This document shows, piece by piece, positions 50,763-58,286 of a DNA stretch of 64,000 bases. The position numbers and the translations under genes are program-made. The DNA comes from Tichowtungia aerotolerans (lineage in GTDB: Bacteria > Verrucomicrobiota > Kiritimatiellia > Kiritimatiellales > Tichowtungiaceae). The notes under the pieces are model-generated. The model did no database searches. It saw only the letters and a list, made by a program, of their open reading frames with translations, and was not told the DNA's origin. How positions within the stretch are numbered: the stretch's first letter is position 1; every line of letters begins with the position of its first letter. The stretch covers positions 962,900 to 1,026,899 of the forward strand of contig NZ_CP047593.1 in NCBI RefSeq assembly GCF_009905215.1, written 5' to 3'.

Positions 50763-52712
50763 TCACTCCACCGGTTCCGTATAAACATCGCCGATATATA
50801 CATCCCGGAATGCCTGCAGCCGGAAATCCGCTCCGTTGCAGCGACCGGAAAACCGCGCATCGTCCAGCCAAACCCTGAACTGACGCCACTGGCCGCTGCC
50901 TTTCATTTCGACAAGACCGGCGGACTTCCAGGGTTTGGAAACGGCATCATACGTAAACTCAATCGCCCCCGGTCCATCGTCCAGATAGTTGACCACAATA
51001 CACTGTTTCAGGCGCTGCCCGTTGCGAAGCGCAGCGTCGCCCGCATGATAATAGGCCATCCGAAGAACCGTCGCCACATGGGACATGCGCAGCGCTTCGC
51101 GCCCGGCAATGCGCTCCGGCTTCATCAGGCTCTCGTCCGGCTTTTCCATCACCGAACACGCAATCGCACCGACCGGCATGCTGTCCGCCGCAGCGCTGTC
51201 CAGAAACGGCGCCTTGAACACCGGCATCGGAAAATCATCCGTGCGAAACGGCGAAGCCGGCAAGCCGGCACTGTTGGCAAGATTGCACAGCGGAAAGTTG
51301 GCCCATCCGTATCGAACCGCCACCGGATTAGCGACGTCATCACTCCATACCTCAACCGTATCCGCACCCACGATGGCGGCGGATGCAGGAACAAACAGGT
51401 GATCGGCTCCACACATTTCAAACCCGGACAGCGTGTCTGTATCCACAACACAAGCCTCCGGATCGGTGCCCGGCGCCAGTCCCTTGTTTTGGTTCATCGC
51501 CACACGGACTGTTTTCAATCCTTTCCCGACATTGGAAAAGTCGAGCTGAACACGGGGCCCGGCAATCCGGTATTTTCCAACCTTTGGAAAACCCGGGGTG
51601 TCCAGCAAACCCATGTCCCGAAGCGCCAGATCCGCCAGTCGCTCACCGACCGGTTTTTTATCCATCGGATGAATATCAGAATACTCGCCGAGATCCGTAA
51701 TCACAACCCGACCGGTATACGGCAAAGAAAGTGTTTTTTCCTGCGCTTCGCGAACCCACGCCCACGACTCGCCCGATCGGTCCCAGTGCACCCGACCGTA
51801 TGGCGCCAGCTGAACAAAATAGAACGGGAGATCGGAATCCCCGAACACATCCCGCCAGGATGCAATTAATCCTTCAAACAGCTGATCGTAGCGCACAATC
51901 GACGGCTGACTGGCATTGCTCTCGCCCTGATACCAAATCACCCCTTTGATCGGCAAACGGCAAAGTGCGTGGATCATTCCATTATAAAGAACCGACGGCT
52001 GCGATCGAGGGGGTACCCCGCGGTCCGACGGCGCCTGCAGAGCACTTTGCCCCATCGCCTCCAATGCGGTTGCCGACATCCACGGAGAAACCTCTGAACC
52101 GCCCACCGCGCTTTCGATCACCCCGATCGGCACCCCGCTCTCCCGCTGAAGCCGCAAACCGAAACAAATTCCCACCGCCGAAAAGACCGGAACCGATGAT
52201 TCGTCGGCAACCAGCCAGGTTTTATAAATCCCCTCGCCGCTCACATCCTCCTGAGGCGTCTTCGCCGCATTAAAATCCACATTGAACAGACGAAGCCGGT
52301 CATTACTGACTCCCTCAAGCTCCTTTGCAAGAAACGGATAATTCCGAACCGGCGTATCCATATTGGACTGCCCGCCGCACAGCCAGACATCGCCGACAAG
52401 AAGATTGGAAAGTGAAACCTGAAACTCGAAACTGGAAACTCGAAGCAAACAACCGGTGGATGAGGCTTTCATTGGATCAAGAACAACCTGCCACTCGCCA
52501 AGGGCACTTGTCACTCCACTCTTCTTCTGACCGGCAAATTCAACAGTAATTTCTGCACCGGGCTCCGCGGTTCCAAACACCGGAAGCGGCTTGCCGCGCT
52601 GCAGAACCATATTGTCCATAAACAGCCCGTCAAGCGTCAGGCCGGCCGCCGCAAAGCAGCTCAGACTGACCGCAGAAACCTGACATAACACGCTGAAAAT
52701 AAAACGTCTCAC
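50763..52712 (-). CDS. Secreted SGNH esterase, sialate O-acetylesterase type, with C-terminal binding-like domain
   Basis: About 649 residues from GTG at 52712, which places the start 40 bases after operator motif B; the longer frame to 52934 would translate through the operator. After a signal peptide the protein shows LDGLFMDNMVLQRGKPLPVFG, the SGNH block GDVWLCGGQSNMD (Ser116), GVIWYQGESNAS and the late DIHPMDKKPVGERLADLAL with catalytic Asp/His. Such enzymes remove O-acetyl groups from sugars. A C-terminal beta domain (about 530-649) may bind carbohydrate. Residues about 88-101 (LLRVSSFEFQVSL) come from a short DNA repeat that has replaced the sequence seen in the paralogue at 54602. Confidence 0.85.
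   Translation of the reverse strand: MRRFIFSVLCQVSAVSLSCFAAAGLTLDGLFMDNMVLQRGKPLPVFGTAEPGAEITVEFAGQKKSGVTSALGEWQVVLDPMKASSTGCLLRVSSFEFQVSLSNLLVGDVWLCGGQSNMDTPVRNYPFLAKELEGVSNDRLRLFNVDFNAAKTPQEDVSGEGIYKTWLVADESSVPVFSAVGICFGLRLQRESGVPIGVIESAVGGSEVSPWMSATALEAMGQSALQAPSDRGVPPRSQPSVLYNGMIHALCRLPIKGVIWYQGESNASQPSIVRYDQLFEGLIASWRDVFGDSDLPFYFVQLAPYGRVHWDRSGESWAWVREAQEKTLSLPYTGRVVITDLGEYSDIHPMDKKPVGERLADLALRDMGLLDTPGFPKVGKYRIAGPRVQLDFSNVGKGLKTVRVAMNQNKGLAPGTDPEACVVDTDTLSGFEMCGADHLFVPASAAIVGADTVEVWSDDVANPVAVRYGWANFPLCNLANSAGLPASPFRTDDFPMPVFKAPFLDSAAADSMPVGAIACSVMEKPDESLMKPERIAGREALRMSHVATVLRMAYYHAGDAALRNGQRLKQCIVVNYLDDGPGAIEFTYDAVSKPWKSAGLVEMKGSGQWRQFRVWLDDARFSGRCNGADFRLQAFRDVYIGDVYTEPVE
52410..52445. 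repeat. GAAACTCGAAACTGGAAACT-type short repeat inside the esterase gene
   Basis: Three imperfect copies of GAAACT(C/G)GAA-like units in tandem. Read on the minus strand they encode VSSFEFQVS. The block sits where the paralogous esterase has ordinary coding sequence of the same length. Confidence 0.65.
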
Positions 52713-52751
52713 AGAATCCGCCCCGTCACTTGATTGCACACAAAACAATTG

Positions 52752-52770
52752 TGCCAACGTTTGTACAAAA
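52752..52770 (-). promoter_or_regulatory. Operator-like motif B, copy 2
   Basis: Identical over 19 bases to 49268-49286 and located 40-58 bases before the esterase start at 52712, nearly the same distance as at the other gene. It defines the start of the 52712-49341 transcription unit. Confidence 0.7.
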
Positions 52771-52946
52771 ACGACCCACAACCTGTCAAACGCTTTAGGT
52801 TTCAAAGTTGAACGCGAACCGCAAAGAACCACGAATGAGCGCGAATTGGAATGTACACTTATTTCACGGGCATCCGCACGGCGTCCGGCCAGCAGCGCCG
52901 CGCCAGCGGCAACCACGTTCATTGGCCAGAACACTTTGGCATTCCA

Positions 52947-54605
52947 TTATTGATAGATCTTCAGGTTCAGCAAATTACGGAACTCCCCGTATGGGGTCAC
53001 AGGCTGAACAAATTTTTGATTGCGTAAAGGCATGTACGAATCGGACACCTCGGTCTCCAGCCAGCGCCGCAGCAGCTGACACAATTCTTCGGTTTTCTCA
53101 GGCATCTCAGCAGACACATCAACCGCCTCACCAATATCTTTCTGAAGGTCATACAATTCCACTTTACCGGTATAATAATAAATCAGCTTGTAATGACCCT
53201 TTCGGACGGCAGACATCGGAGGATCATACGGCAGTGCAGCCCCGGCCTCTGCCGCCGGCCACCAGAACGGAAAATGTAAAAACAACGTATCGCGTCCGTA
53301 CCCGGCGGCATCCGTGGGATCTTTGAGCAGAGCCGACAGCAAACCGTGACCAGTCCGGGCTTCCAGGCCGCCGGCTTCAAGCAGCAGCGAATAGATATCC
53401 TGCCCAGTCACCGGAACCTTGCAAACCGACCCGGGAGCCACCTGCCCCGGCCAGCGCACAATAAACGGGACACGCACGCCGCCCTCAAACACATTCCCCT
53501 TGCCGCCGCGCAGCGGAACATTGGATGTAATGATCTTGTCGTGCCACTTGTGCCCCTCCGGAGCAAACTGAAAGCGGTTGATTCCGCCGTTGTCGGACAG
53601 GAATATCACCAGCGTGTTTTCAGAAAGCGGACGTCCGTCAGCACCGTTGGTCCGCTCGAGCTTATCCAGAACGCGACCGACCGCATCATCAAAACTTTTT
53701 ACCATCGCCGCATAAACGGGATAAGGATCGGCCCGGTCATCCAGCCAGCCTTGGCGCCCTTTCTTCTCGAAGTGCTCGCGATAGCCGGAGGCCGGATCAT
53801 CCTGAAACGGGGAATGAACAGATCCGCTGCAGTAATACAGAAGGAACGGACGGAGTCGGTTTTCCTCAATGAACCGGCAGGCTTCCCCGCTCTCCGCCAC
53901 GGCCAGGTAGCTGTCTTTCGGCTGATTCATCGGCGTGCCGTACTGTTCCCACTCCGGATACCAGTTCCGGTAATTGGACCCGCCTTTGTCAAAATAAGCA
54001 ATGGTTTCAAACCCCTGCGCCATCGGCGTGGCGGATTCAATTTTATTATGATAGCCGATATGCCATTTCCCCAGGAACCCGCAGCGGTAACCGGCCCGAT
54101 TCAGCCGCTCGGCAAAGGTTTCGTATTTCCCGTCGACAAACATGCGGTTGGAGGCCGGCAGGACTGCAAACTCCCGGTTTCCCTGCCAGCCGTCCGGATC
54201 GACAATTTCGTTGAAGTATTCATCGTGCGGACAGTCTACCGTTGCCTTGATGACCCCAGTCTCGACATTATGACGGCCGGTCAGCAGCATGGCTCGCGTC
54301 GGGCTGCACATTGGCGAGACATAGGCCTGGGCAAAGCGCATGCCCTGCTCCGCCAACCGGTCGATGTTCGGCGTTTCATAATACGCCTCACCCGTCTCAC
54401 TGAATTGCTTCTGATAGACAGACGTGTCCATCCATCCCAGATCGTCGGCCAGGATAAAAATGAGATTCACCGGTTGTTCGGCCCCAAACAGCATTCCTGA
54501 AAAGCCGATGCACATACCAAGCGCGCCAACCAGTCTTCTTGTTTTGCGGTGCGGCCGCCACGAAAAGCAACGGCATCCATCTTCTGTTTTACCGGTCAGA
54601 GTCAT
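52947..54605 (-). CDS. Secreted Cys-type sulfatase
   Basis: A 552-residue sulfatase starting at an ATG that overlaps the preceding esterase stop by 4 bases. The N-terminus is long and basic before a hydrophobic stretch (LVGALGMCIGFSGMLFGA, about 25-42), a plausible if unusual signal peptide. Metal ligands FILADDLGWMDTSVYQ, formylglycine motif CSPTR (Cys100), LYYCSGSVHSPFQDDPASGY and VIFLSDNGGINRFQFAPEGH are all present. It ends a seven-gene coupled run (63818 to 52947), about 180 bp before operator motif B. The substrate is unknown; pairing with an acetylesterase suggests a doubly modified sugar. Confidence 0.92.
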   Translation of the reverse strand: MTLTGKTEDGCRCFSWRPHRKTRRLVGALGMCIGFSGMLFGAEQPVNLIFILADDLGWMDTSVYQKQFSETGEAYYETPNIDRLAEQGMRFAQAYVSPMCSPTRAMLLTGRHNVETGVIKATVDCPHDEYFNEIVDPDGWQGNREFAVLPASNRMFVDGKYETFAERLNRAGYRCGFLGKWHIGYHNKIESATPMAQGFETIAYFDKGGSNYRNWYPEWEQYGTPMNQPKDSYLAVAESGEACRFIEENRLRPFLLYYCSGSVHSPFQDDPASGYREHFEKKGRQGWLDDRADPYPVYAAMVKSFDDAVGRVLDKLERTNGADGRPLSENTLVIFLSDNGGINRFQFAPEGHKWHDKIITSNVPLRGGKGNVFEGGVRVPFIVRWPGQVAPGSVCKVPVTGQDIYSLLLEAGGLEARTGHGLLSALLKDPTDAAGYGRDTLFLHFPFWWPAAEAGAALPYDPPMSAVRKGHYKLIYYYTGKVELYDLQKDIGEAVDVSAEMPEKTEELCQLLRRWLETEVSDSYMPLRNQKFVQPVTPYGEFRNLLNLKIYQ

Positions 54606-56074
54606 TTTATTTTGACCTCCAGGTCGAACGGCAAAGCCGGCAGCCCCGTTTTATTGTACAAAGCCCACTCGGGCGTATTCTTGAAGGCGTAGCGAACCCG
54701 TTCCACTTTTTTATCTCCGACTTCAAACTGCATGGTGCCTTCAGAAACCGTTTCCGCCGGAAAATCCTGCACCTCTCCGTCTACGAAGACGGCTGTAAAA
54801 TTCCCCGCGCCCGCTGGTTTAACGACCAAGCCGCCTGGACAGTTTGTAAAAGCAACCGAGACCTTCGAACCTTTCTGCACTGCCGAAACAACCTCCGGAC
54901 CCCGGAAAACCACCTCTTTCCCGTAGGTCTGGTTCAAGGCGCTGAGCGCCAGGCGCGTGCCGACCGGCTTTTTATTGAGCGGATGCAGATCTTTTTCTTC
55001 GCCCACATCGTAGGCCGTGCCGATTCCGGTGTACGGAAGCTCCAGAAAATCCTGCTGTATCTGCCGGAACTGCGCCCACAGGTTGCGATCGTCATTGGCT
55101 CCGTAGCCTGCAAGCTGAACAATGTAGACCGGCAGGTTTGGATCCTCGAATTTACGGCGCATCATGGACAGGTAATCCTCAAACCAGCCCCGGTATGCGT
55201 CGACTGTCTGCTGCCCCGACAGGGCTTCGGTTTCGCCCTGATACCAGACGACCCCCCTGATGCGCAGCGAAATGATCGGCGCGATCATCGCGTTGTAGCA
55301 GTGCGCAGAGACCCGCTGCATGATGCCTGGTTTCTTTACTCCGCTTTCGGCAAAAATGCGGTCCCGCTCGGCCTGAATCGCACGGTAACGCGCATCTTCA
55401 CGCTGGATCACATCGCGAGCAGGCGTTTTTTCGAGCGTTTCGTCATCCATGTAGCTGACCACCGTTGCTCCGCCGTAGCAGTTCTGGATCAGTCCGACAG
55501 GCACGCCCAGCTCCTGGTACAGGTGCAGGCCGAAATAGAAACCCACGGCCGAAAAGTTCGCTGCGGTGTCAGGCGTGCAGACCTCCCAGCCGGGCTTGCG
55601 GATCAGTTCGGCCTTCGGCTCTTCCGCCGTGTCGGGAACCACGTTGCAGAAGCGAATCAGCGGATAATCCGCAGCAGCAATATCCTGCGCGGTATTTATG
55701 CATTTTCTGACAGCAACGCCCATGTTCGACTGGCCCGTGCAGAGCCAGACTTCGCCGACAAGAAGATCGGAATAATGAATTGCCGGATCATTGGCGTCGG
55801 AGGAAGCAGTCAGGCCCCGGGGGATGGAAGAAACCGGCATGGGATCGAGATCGACCCGCCAGCTTCCATCAACATCGACTGTTGCCGACTTTCTCTGGCC
55901 TGCAAATTCGACCGTGACTTCGGTTCCGGGGTCGGATTTGCCCCAGACCGGAACCGGCGCCCCGGCCTGCAAGACCATGTGATCCGAAAAAACAGCAGAC
56001 AGCTTCAGCTCCGCCCCTGCGCTCAATCCGAGCAGCATCGCCATCATGACGGCATGAATGACTTTGTTTCTCAT
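54602..56074 (-). CDS. Secreted SGNH esterase, sialate O-acetylesterase type
   Basis: A 490-residue exported SGNH hydrolase with the DUF303/SASA layout: signal peptide (about 1-21), KLSAVFSDHMVLQAGAPVPVWG beta domain, block I GEVWLCTGQSNMG (Ser116), GVVWYQGETEALSG, and DLHPLNKKPVGTRLALSAL with the catalytic His. The ATG directly follows the preceding stop (TAA ATG), and the gene overlaps the next sulfatase by 4 bases, so translation is coupled. Members remove O-acetyl esters from sialic acids, xylans or other glycans; here de-acetylation of a sulfated polysaccharide is the likely role (inference). Confidence 0.93.
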   Translation of the reverse strand: MRNKVIHAVMMAMLLGLSAGAELKLSAVFSDHMVLQAGAPVPVWGKSDPGTEVTVEFAGQRKSATVDVDGSWRVDLDPMPVSSIPRGLTASSDANDPAIHYSDLLVGEVWLCTGQSNMGVAVRKCINTAQDIAAADYPLIRFCNVVPDTAEEPKAELIRKPGWEVCTPDTAANFSAVGFYFGLHLYQELGVPVGLIQNCYGGATVVSYMDDETLEKTPARDVIQREDARYRAIQAERDRIFAESGVKKPGIMQRVSAHCYNAMIAPIISLRIRGVVWYQGETEALSGQQTVDAYRGWFEDYLSMMRRKFEDPNLPVYIVQLAGYGANDDRNLWAQFRQIQQDFLELPYTGIGTAYDVGEEKDLHPLNKKPVGTRLALSALNQTYGKEVVFRGPEVVSAVQKGSKVSVAFTNCPGGLVVKPAGAGNFTAVFVDGEVQDFPAETVSEGTMQFEVGDKKVERVRYAFKNTPEWALYNKTGLPALPFDLEVKIK

Positions 56075-56917
56075 TTATTGTTCCTTTACAGATTGGAGCA
56101 GCCAGTTTTCGACGCCATGCGTCATGATCTGAACGAGCCCGTTTTTATCGGTCAGCCAATGGATCGGCTGAACCCCGCGGCCGGTCTGCAGATACGAATC
56201 AAAGAGAACGGTTTCCCCAGAAACAGGCACTGGAAGTTCGGTTTCAAATTCCAGTCGCTGGTCGGGGTGAATCTTGGCCAACTCGCGAAGCATGGTGAAA
56301 CGAAGCGGTGTTTTCCCGGAGTTGCCGTTCATAAGAAGATGGGGCAAGGTGAATTCGCTCCGCAGCGTTCCCGGCGCCTCCTGTTCGATCCGCAGCTGTT
56401 TCCCGGAAAGTCTGATAGTATTGTTTACATGCGTCCCCTCCATACTCAGCTCAGCGAACGAAATCATGTCGGGCGGGATCGGCTCGGTGAGCGCGGAGCG
56501 AAAGGACCAGCTCTGCGGGATTTCGTCGGCATCAACCCGCAGCACCGCCTGGAACGTCCCGGTCTGCCGTTCCCGGACACGGCTCCCTCCCCAATACGGA
56601 AGCACAACCTGTTTCTCGATCCGGTATTCGGCCCCCGGCCCCTTTTGTGACCGGCTCAGCGTGAGATGCCCCGCCGGCGGATTCAGGTCGTTACCGGAGA
56701 GGCCTTTTCCGTTCCAGCGGATGATCTGATAAGTCAGCGTATAGTTTCCCGTCAAACCCGTTTTTCTTACAGGAACAAACTGCGGCACCGCACGCGAAAC
56801 CGGTTCAATCTGAAAAGGCGCATCCAGCTGGGCAACTCCGGCAAGCAGCGGGAGTTTTCCGGAAGCAAGCCAGGCGGAAACCGCGGCGGTAAACTTGAGA
56901 AACTCACGTTTTTTCAC
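56075..56917 (-). CDS. Secreted protein of unknown function coupled to a sulfatase
   Basis: A 280-residue product from GTG at 56917, which overlaps the sulfatase stop (GTGA); the longer frame from 56956 has no advantage. The N-terminus (KKREFLKFTAAVSAWLASGK) is a signal peptide of the twin-basic, Tat-leaning style found on exported oxidoreductases and sulfatases. The mature part is beta-rich (NYTLTYQIIRWNGKGLSGND; SWSFRSALTEPIPPDMISFA; RFTMLRELAKIHPDQRLEFE) and ends in HWLTDKNGLVQIMTHGVENW. I recognise no family. Coupling between a sulfatase and an acetylesterase suggests a direct role in processing the same glycan, perhaps binding or chaperoning. Confidence 0.65.
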   Translation of the reverse strand: MKKREFLKFTAAVSAWLASGKLPLLAGVAQLDAPFQIEPVSRAVPQFVPVRKTGLTGNYTLTYQIIRWNGKGLSGNDLNPPAGHLTLSRSQKGPGAEYRIEKQVVLPYWGGSRVRERQTGTFQAVLRVDADEIPQSWSFRSALTEPIPPDMISFAELSMEGTHVNNTIRLSGKQLRIEQEAPGTLRSEFTLPHLLMNGNSGKTPLRFTMLRELAKIHPDQRLEFETELPVPVSGETVLFDSYLQTGRGVQPIHWLTDKNGLVQIMTHGVENWLLQSVKEQ

Positions 56918-58284
56918 TGGCTTACCCCCAGCTCCTCTTTCATGGACGCATACCACTCGAGGTAGTCATACAAATGCCGGCGGCCCTCAGGAACGGTATC
57001 CGGCATCGGCGCGGGGTCGACCCGACTCAGATAGTCGGCAAAATAGGCTTTGTGCCGTTCGATGATGTCTTTGACCTCCGGATTTTCGGCCAGGTTATTT
57101 TGTTCGAGCGGGTCCCTGATCAGGTCGTACACATCGATTTTTCCGTCGCTGTAAAAAATGGTTTTAGCCCCCCGGGTATCCCGAAATGAAACCCCGAGAT
57201 AAGGCACGGATGTTTCGCCGACGACATAGTCGCGCCATTCCGCCTTTTTCTTTTCAAGTAACGGACGCAGGCTGCGACCGAACCCTGTTTTCGGCAGCGG
57301 CGGCGATTCAGCATAGTCGCAGAACGTTGCGGCCACATCATAGCCGCTCGCCAGATGTTCGCTGTCGCGCACCCCGGCAGGAATATCGCTGCCCCAAAAA
57401 ATCATCGGCACCCGCCAGGACTCCTCTTCCAGAAACCCCTTGCTGAGTTTGCCGTGGAAACCAAGCCCGTCGCCATGGTCGCTTGTCAGCAGAATCAGTG
57501 TATTTCCGGCATACGGTGAGTTTCTGACCGCATCCATAACCAGACCGATCTCTGCGTCCACCGCCTCACACTCGCGATAATACTGATAGGCGTAATATTG
57601 CCAGTCGGACCGGCTCCAGCCTCTGCCGTAGCCGGAATCGGACTTGAAATTTTCCGGAACAGGCGGCATTTCCTCCCGAAAGACCGATGCCATGGCATAC
57701 TTGCCCAGCACTTCGCCGCCCGCACCTGCGCGGAAACAGCAGTCGTGCGGAGCCAGATAGCTGACATTCAGAAAGAAGGGCTGATCCGACACCGGCCGGT
57801 TCTGAAGCCACCCGAGCGCGGAGCGGGTCACCAGCGGATCGGTTAATTCTCCGAACGGAGATTCCGGCTGGGACGATAGCAGAACATCGAAACTGTCCCG
57901 GCAGGTCCGGCCGCTGACATGCCATTTCCCGGTATAAACGGTTTCATAACCGGCGTTGCGCAGCCACTGGCCCAGATCGGGCAGCTCATCGCGAACCGGC
58001 ATGTCATTCACCATCACGCCGCTTTCCTTGCTGGAACGTCCGGTGAACCAGGCCGTGCGCGCCGGACAGCACTGCGGCATAACGCTGTACGAATTCATGA
58101 ACGAAAACCCTTCCCGCACCATCCGGTCGAGATTGGGAGTCTTCACATACGGATTGCCGTAGGCGGACAGTGCCTGATGGTGCATCTGGTCCACCTGAAT
58201 GAACAGCAGGTTCGGCCGTCGTTTCATCTTCTGTTCCTGTTGCGGGCGGCCGCCTGTATGCATCCCGCCCGACGTTGCCTTCAT
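56914..58284 (-). CDS. Cys-type sulfatase without a recognisable signal peptide
   Basis: About 456 residues from ATG 58284, which begins just after the upstream stop; a second candidate start is ATG 58227, and a frame to 58380 overlaps the preceding gene. Metal ligands in LLFIQVDQMHHQALSAYGN, the motif CCPAR (Cys72-x-Pro74-x-Arg76 from the 58284 start), FFLNVSYLAPHDCCF and LLTSDHGDGLGFHGKLSKG are all sulfatase signatures. The Ala of the motif replaces the more usual Ser/Thr. The HxD-rich LTSDHGDGLG block suggests the choline-sulfatase/phosphonate-hydrolase-like side of the family. With no export signal it may act on imported oligosaccharides in the cytoplasm, unlike its neighbours. Confidence 0.88.
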   Translation of the reverse strand: MKATSGGMHTGGRPQQEQKMKRRPNLLFIQVDQMHHQALSAYGNPYVKTPNLDRMVREGFSFMNSYSVMPQCCPARTAWFTGRSSKESGVMVNDMPVRDELPDLGQWLRNAGYETVYTGKWHVSGRTCRDSFDVLLSSQPESPFGELTDPLVTRSALGWLQNRPVSDQPFFLNVSYLAPHDCCFRAGAGGEVLGKYAMASVFREEMPPVPENFKSDSGYGRGWSRSDWQYYAYQYYRECEAVDAEIGLVMDAVRNSPYAGNTLILLTSDHGDGLGFHGKLSKGFLEEESWRVPMIFWGSDIPAGVRDSEHLASGYDVAATFCDYAESPPLPKTGFGRSLRPLLEKKKAEWRDYVVGETSVPYLGVSFRDTRGAKTIFYSDGKIDVYDLIRDPLEQNNLAENPEVKDIIERHKAYFADYLSRVDPAPMPDTVPEGRRHLYDYLEWYASMKEELGVSQ

Positions 58285-58286
58285 TG

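Noticed and set aside
50763..52934. The longer start at 52934 for the acetylesterase
   Set aside because: It would translate through operator motif B (52752-52770) and yield an N-terminus without a signal peptide; the GTG at 52712 gives a normal exported protein.
54539..56650. A 703-codon rightward open frame opposite the acetylesterase and the 56075 gene
   Set aside because: It is antisense to genes with clear motifs (GQSNM esterase, sulfatase), has no domain of its own and no ribosome site. High-GC codon bias leaves the opposite strand open. The same applies to the long rightward frames at 13663-14976, 6087-6971, 46451-47209 and 53346-54500.
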